Assembly (NCBI GenBank): GCA_946902875.1
Contig: OX336339.1
Coordinates: 22,289,349-22,353,348 of the forward strand
Length of the DNA stretch: 64,000 bases
From: Nematopogon swammerdamellus
Taxonomy: Eukaryota > Arthropoda > Insecta > Lepidoptera > Adelidae
Direction of reading: 5' to 3'
Part shown: in pieces, positions 61,080-64,000 of the stretch
Position numbering within the stretch: the first letter of the stretch is position 1
Layout of the letters: the number at the start of each line of letters is the position of its first letter
The notes under the pieces: model-generated
What the model saw: only the letters and a program-made list of their open reading frames with translations
Database searches by the model: none
What the model was told of the DNA's origin: nothing
Program-made: the position numbers and the translations under genes

Positions 61080-62340
61080 AAAGGTATTCGAGGTATGAAT
61101 ACCCTGAAACATCTCATTGTTTATTTATGATGAGTAGCTCAATTCAAATTTTCAAGTTCCTACCTTTAGAAAAAACCGATACTCCCTTATAACATTTCGC
61201 CCCTCATTTCCCCCCCTTAAAATGTGGAAATCCAAAAACCCTGAAACACGTCATTATTTATTTATGATGAATAGCTATAATTATGATTTTCAAGTTCCTA
61301 CCTTTAAGAAAAAAACCGATACTCCCTTACAACATTTCGCCCCCCCCCCATTCCCCCCCCTTAAAATGTGAAAATCCAAAAACCCTGAAACACGCCATTA
61401 TTTATTTATGATGAATAGCTATAATTATGATTTTCCAGTTCCTACCTTTAAAAAAACCGATACTCCTATACAAACTGTCACCCCCCATTTCCCCCCCTTA
61501 AAATGTAAAAATCCAAAAACCCTGAAACACGTCATTATTTATTTATGATAAGTAGCTATAATTATGATTTTCAAGTTCCTACCTTTAAAAAAACCGATAC
61601 TCCCATACAAACTGTCACCTCCCATTTCCCCCCCTTAAAATGTGAAAATCCAAAAACCCTGAAACACGTCATTATTTATTTATGATGAATAGCTATAATT
61701 ATGATTTTCAAGTTGCTACCTTTAAAAACCGATACTCCTATACAAACTGTCACCCCCCATTTCCCCCCCTTAAAATCTAAAAATGCAAAAACCCTGAAAC
61801 ACGTCATTATTTATTTATGATAAGTAGCTATAATTATGATTTTCAAGTTCCTACTTTTAAAAAAACCGATACTCCCATACAAACAGTCACCCCCTATTTC
61901 CCCCCCTTAAAATGTGAAAATCCAAAAACCCTGAAACACGTCATTATTTATTTATGATAAGTAGCTATAATTATGATTTTCAAGTTCCTACCTTTAAAAA
62001 ACTGATACTCCCATACAAACTGTCACCTCCCATTTTCCCCCCTTAAAATGTAAAAATCCAAAAACCCTGAAACACGTCATTATTTATTTATGATGAATAG
62101 CTATAATTATGATTTCCAAGTTCCTACCTTTAAAAAAACCGATACTCTCTTACAAAATTTCGCCCCCCATTTCCCCCCCTTAAAATGTAAAAATCCAAAA
62201 ACCCTGAAACATGTCATTATTTATTTATGATGAATAGCTATAATTATGATTTTCAAGTTCCTAACTTTAAAAAAACCGATACTCCCATACAAACTGTCAC
62301 CCCCCATTTCCCCCCCTTAAACTTGAAATTTCCAAAAATC
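61080..62340. repeat. Tandem array, 9 units of ~137 bp
   Basis: Units start near ccctgaaacacgtcattatt at about 61103, 61239, 61382, 61521, 61657, 61793, 61930, 62064 and 62203. Each includes gatgaatagctataattatg and a C-run block cccccatttccccccc. Inside the Helitron, adjoining the helicase remnant. Confidence 0.93.
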
Positions 62341-62486
62341 CTTTCTTAGCGGGTGCTTACGTTATAAAATAAACCTATGTTCCAAATTTCAGCTTTCTAG
62401 ACTTAGTAGTTTTGGCTGTGCGTTGATAGATCAGTCAGTCAGGACAAAAAATTTTATAAGTATAGATAATACTATAATAATAATAA

Positions 62487-62710
62487 TACTATAATAAAAT
62501 CCAACGTCTGCTTTCTGTCTGTCTGAGTGTCTGTCTGTCCGCTTATAACTCGAGAACCACTGAACCGATTTTAATAAAACAAAATTCTACGGATAGCTTG
62601 ATTCTTCCCATCAACTATAGGCTACTTACTATCACGCTAAATAGCTTATGAGGTTAGCAGTGAAGTGAAATATGAGAGCGGGCGGAGCCGCAAGCACAGC
62701 TTGTAGTATA
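62487..62710 (+). mobile_element. Short Helitron-like flank repeat, right copy
   Basis: Direct copy of 58565-58794 with few differences (one fewer gtctgagt unit, cgcaagcac for cgcgggcac). It starts about 20 bases after the Helitron end. Confidence 0.7.
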
Positions 62711-62769
62711 ATAAGCACCGTCGCACCGTGCTAGGAAGGCTTAGAACCCAGATAATAAGGGGGTTGTAT

Positions 62770-63178
62770 TTATGTAATCTAGTTTGGGTGGCTGAGTCGG
62801 AGGGGCCAAAGCACATGCTCCGACCAGCCAATATCACACCTCCAAGAAGGTAGGTGGCATAACGGAGACTTACCTGGATTGCTGGCTATACTGGACTAGT
62901 GGAAAACACAACCGAGGCTGCTATGCGGCCATCTTACATCCAGTACGATGGTACCAAGTACCAACCCAGTCGGCTACAATTTGAGCCTACCACCTAGTAA
63001 GGGGCAAGGGAACGGACCTACAGTTTTACACCGTTTCCGAATGGTGAAGCAGCAGGTGTAGGTATGGTGTTACATTTTTCCTTCAGAAAAAACTCATTGG
63101 TACACGCCGACCGGATTTGAACCTCGGATCTTTCGCAGTAGAAGCCGATGCCCAAGCCACTCGGCCACCCGCCGCTTA
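62770..63178 (-). mobile_element. tRNA-derived SINE (H3-B3), reverse, full length
   Basis: The B3 body complement (ctgagtcggaggggccaaag ... caacccagtcggctacaatt) leads into the head complement, with ggatttgaacctcgg (box B) and caagccactcggccacccgc (box A). It has a longer linker than the 36735 copy. Confidence 0.85.
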
Positions 63179-63179
63179 G

Positions 63180-64000
63180 ACTGGGTCAGGGGACTACATA
63201 AGTTAGGTATATTGTGGTTTGTGGCCCCTTTTCATCACGCCTCCGGCTCTGGTTCGCTCCACTTCGTTCATCTTGGCCGATCCGGACCACAGTGCGTAGG
63301 TATATTCGACACACCAAAACAAGTAGGAAGTGCAGGATTGTCAATCGATTCCAACATTTCCAACTGAAACTGAGCTCGGTTGGAATCAGGAATCAGCGCC
63401 GGGCCGCATCGTGTACAGTGTGCGACTGCCAGTGCAGCCTCACAGTTCCTATTAATTATTTTAAAAAGTGGACCGATTTGCATGCGGTTTTTTTTATTAA
63501 AAAAAAGCTTAAAATAAATGTTTAATTACAAATTTAATAAACCCCAGACCCCGAAACTTTACCCAGATTCGGGTATTTTATAGTACTTTTTAGTGAAAAT
63601 CGCTTCATCGAACTTTGGTGGACGGTTAATTACTTGCTTACATGCTTCACGTACAATTGAACTGCATGTAGGTAAATTGCAAACACTTTTTGAATGACAT
63701 CGAAAGAAAATACTGGACTAGGTCATTGCACTCCCTAGACTCAGACATCACTGTTGTCAAATCTCACTGTCCATCGAGTTTTTATTACTATTTTCAATTT
63801 TTGTATGAAAAACGGAATTTTCGATTTGAGTGATAATGATTTTTTCCTTCTAATAATATCTACTTTCTATTCCTAAAGTTTCTCACGCCTATCCTGAAAC
63901 AGACTGTATTTTAAAATACCACGTCACGTGAATAACCCTCCCTCCACCCCTTGTGATCCAGCGTGGTATTTTGACAAACCCCTCCCCCGTGGTAGTCGGT
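63180..64000. other. Right end, no recognised gene
   Basis: Non-coding by inspection. A short ORF on each strand near 63214-63525 shows no family resemblance and no splice-site context. Confidence 0.5.

Larger units (their letters stand above)
58795..62466 (-). mobile_element. Helitron with canonical A|TC...CTAG|T ends
   Basis: Read on the minus strand, it begins A|TCTATACTTATAAAATTT and ends GCGGGCAACAGCTAG|T, preceded by the GC-rich hairpin region cgcgagcgaagccgcgggc. A helicase C-terminal remnant lies at 60830-61045. Two tandem arrays fill the rest. It is defective: the Rep and most of the helicase are gone. Boundaries are visible in the sequence, and the superfamily assignment rests on known Helitron ends. 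Confidence 0.85.

Overview
The window is animal nuclear DNA, almost certainly from a moth or butterfly. It holds two intron-rich protein-coding genes with canonical GT-AG introns, embedded in DNA dense with SINEs, LINE tails, MITEs and Helitrons of types I associate with Lepidoptera. The order assignment is an inference from repeat types; no search could be run.

Gene 1 (1-31408, + strand) is the orthologue of the chromatin-remodelling subunit RSF1 (Rsf-1; CG8677-like in Drosophila). The window opens inside the gene: the last 37 bases of an exon are present, and the N-terminal DDT/WHIM part lies upstream. I could chain 26 exons in frame (6,831 coding nt, about 2,276 residues plus stop). They include a 2-kb acidic Ser/Glu/Lys exon, a PHD-finger exon, many small Lys/Glu-rich exons, and a last exon with 17 decapeptide repeats. 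Introns carry LINE fragments, SINEs, a TA-flanked pogo/Tigger-like MITE, a hAT-like element with an exact 8-bp target duplication, a piggyBac-like remnant and several other inverted-repeat elements.

Gene 2 (35502-49269, + strand) is poly(ADP-ribose) glycohydrolase (Parg): 11 coding exons, 2,319 nt, 772 residues, with the GGG-X7-QEE signature. Its last exon encodes a low-complexity tail of 7-residue repeats ending in a basic, PIP-box-like motif. That exon lies in a ~3.83-kb direct tandem duplication (48480-52309 and 52315-56144) that is almost identical between copies, so a second complete terminal exon sits downstream.

Antisense in Parg intron 6 lies the most unusual object: an intact, intronless 1,002-codon ORF with a PHD-like finger, a C2H2 finger, a reverse transcriptase with a YLDD box, and a C-terminal zinc knuckle plus PD-(D/E)XK-like nuclease region. 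It is bounded at both ends by a 10-bp perfect terminal inverted repeat and a 5-bp direct repeat (TAATA), and its stop codon appears to come from the target-site copy and flanking DNA. That combination of LINE-type protein and DNA-transposon-like boundaries does not fit a family I know.

The right end (56120-64000) has no recognisable host gene. It holds a cluster of perfect palindromes, short MITEs, composite SINEs, and a 3.67-kb Helitron on the minus strand (58795-62466) with canonical A|TC...CTAG|T boundaries, a decayed helicase C-terminus and two internal tandem-repeat arrays (about 29 x 67 bp and 9 x 137 bp). Across the window at least three SINE-like families share interchangeable head and body modules; one head nests a 5S-rRNA-like segment inside a tRNA-like segment.
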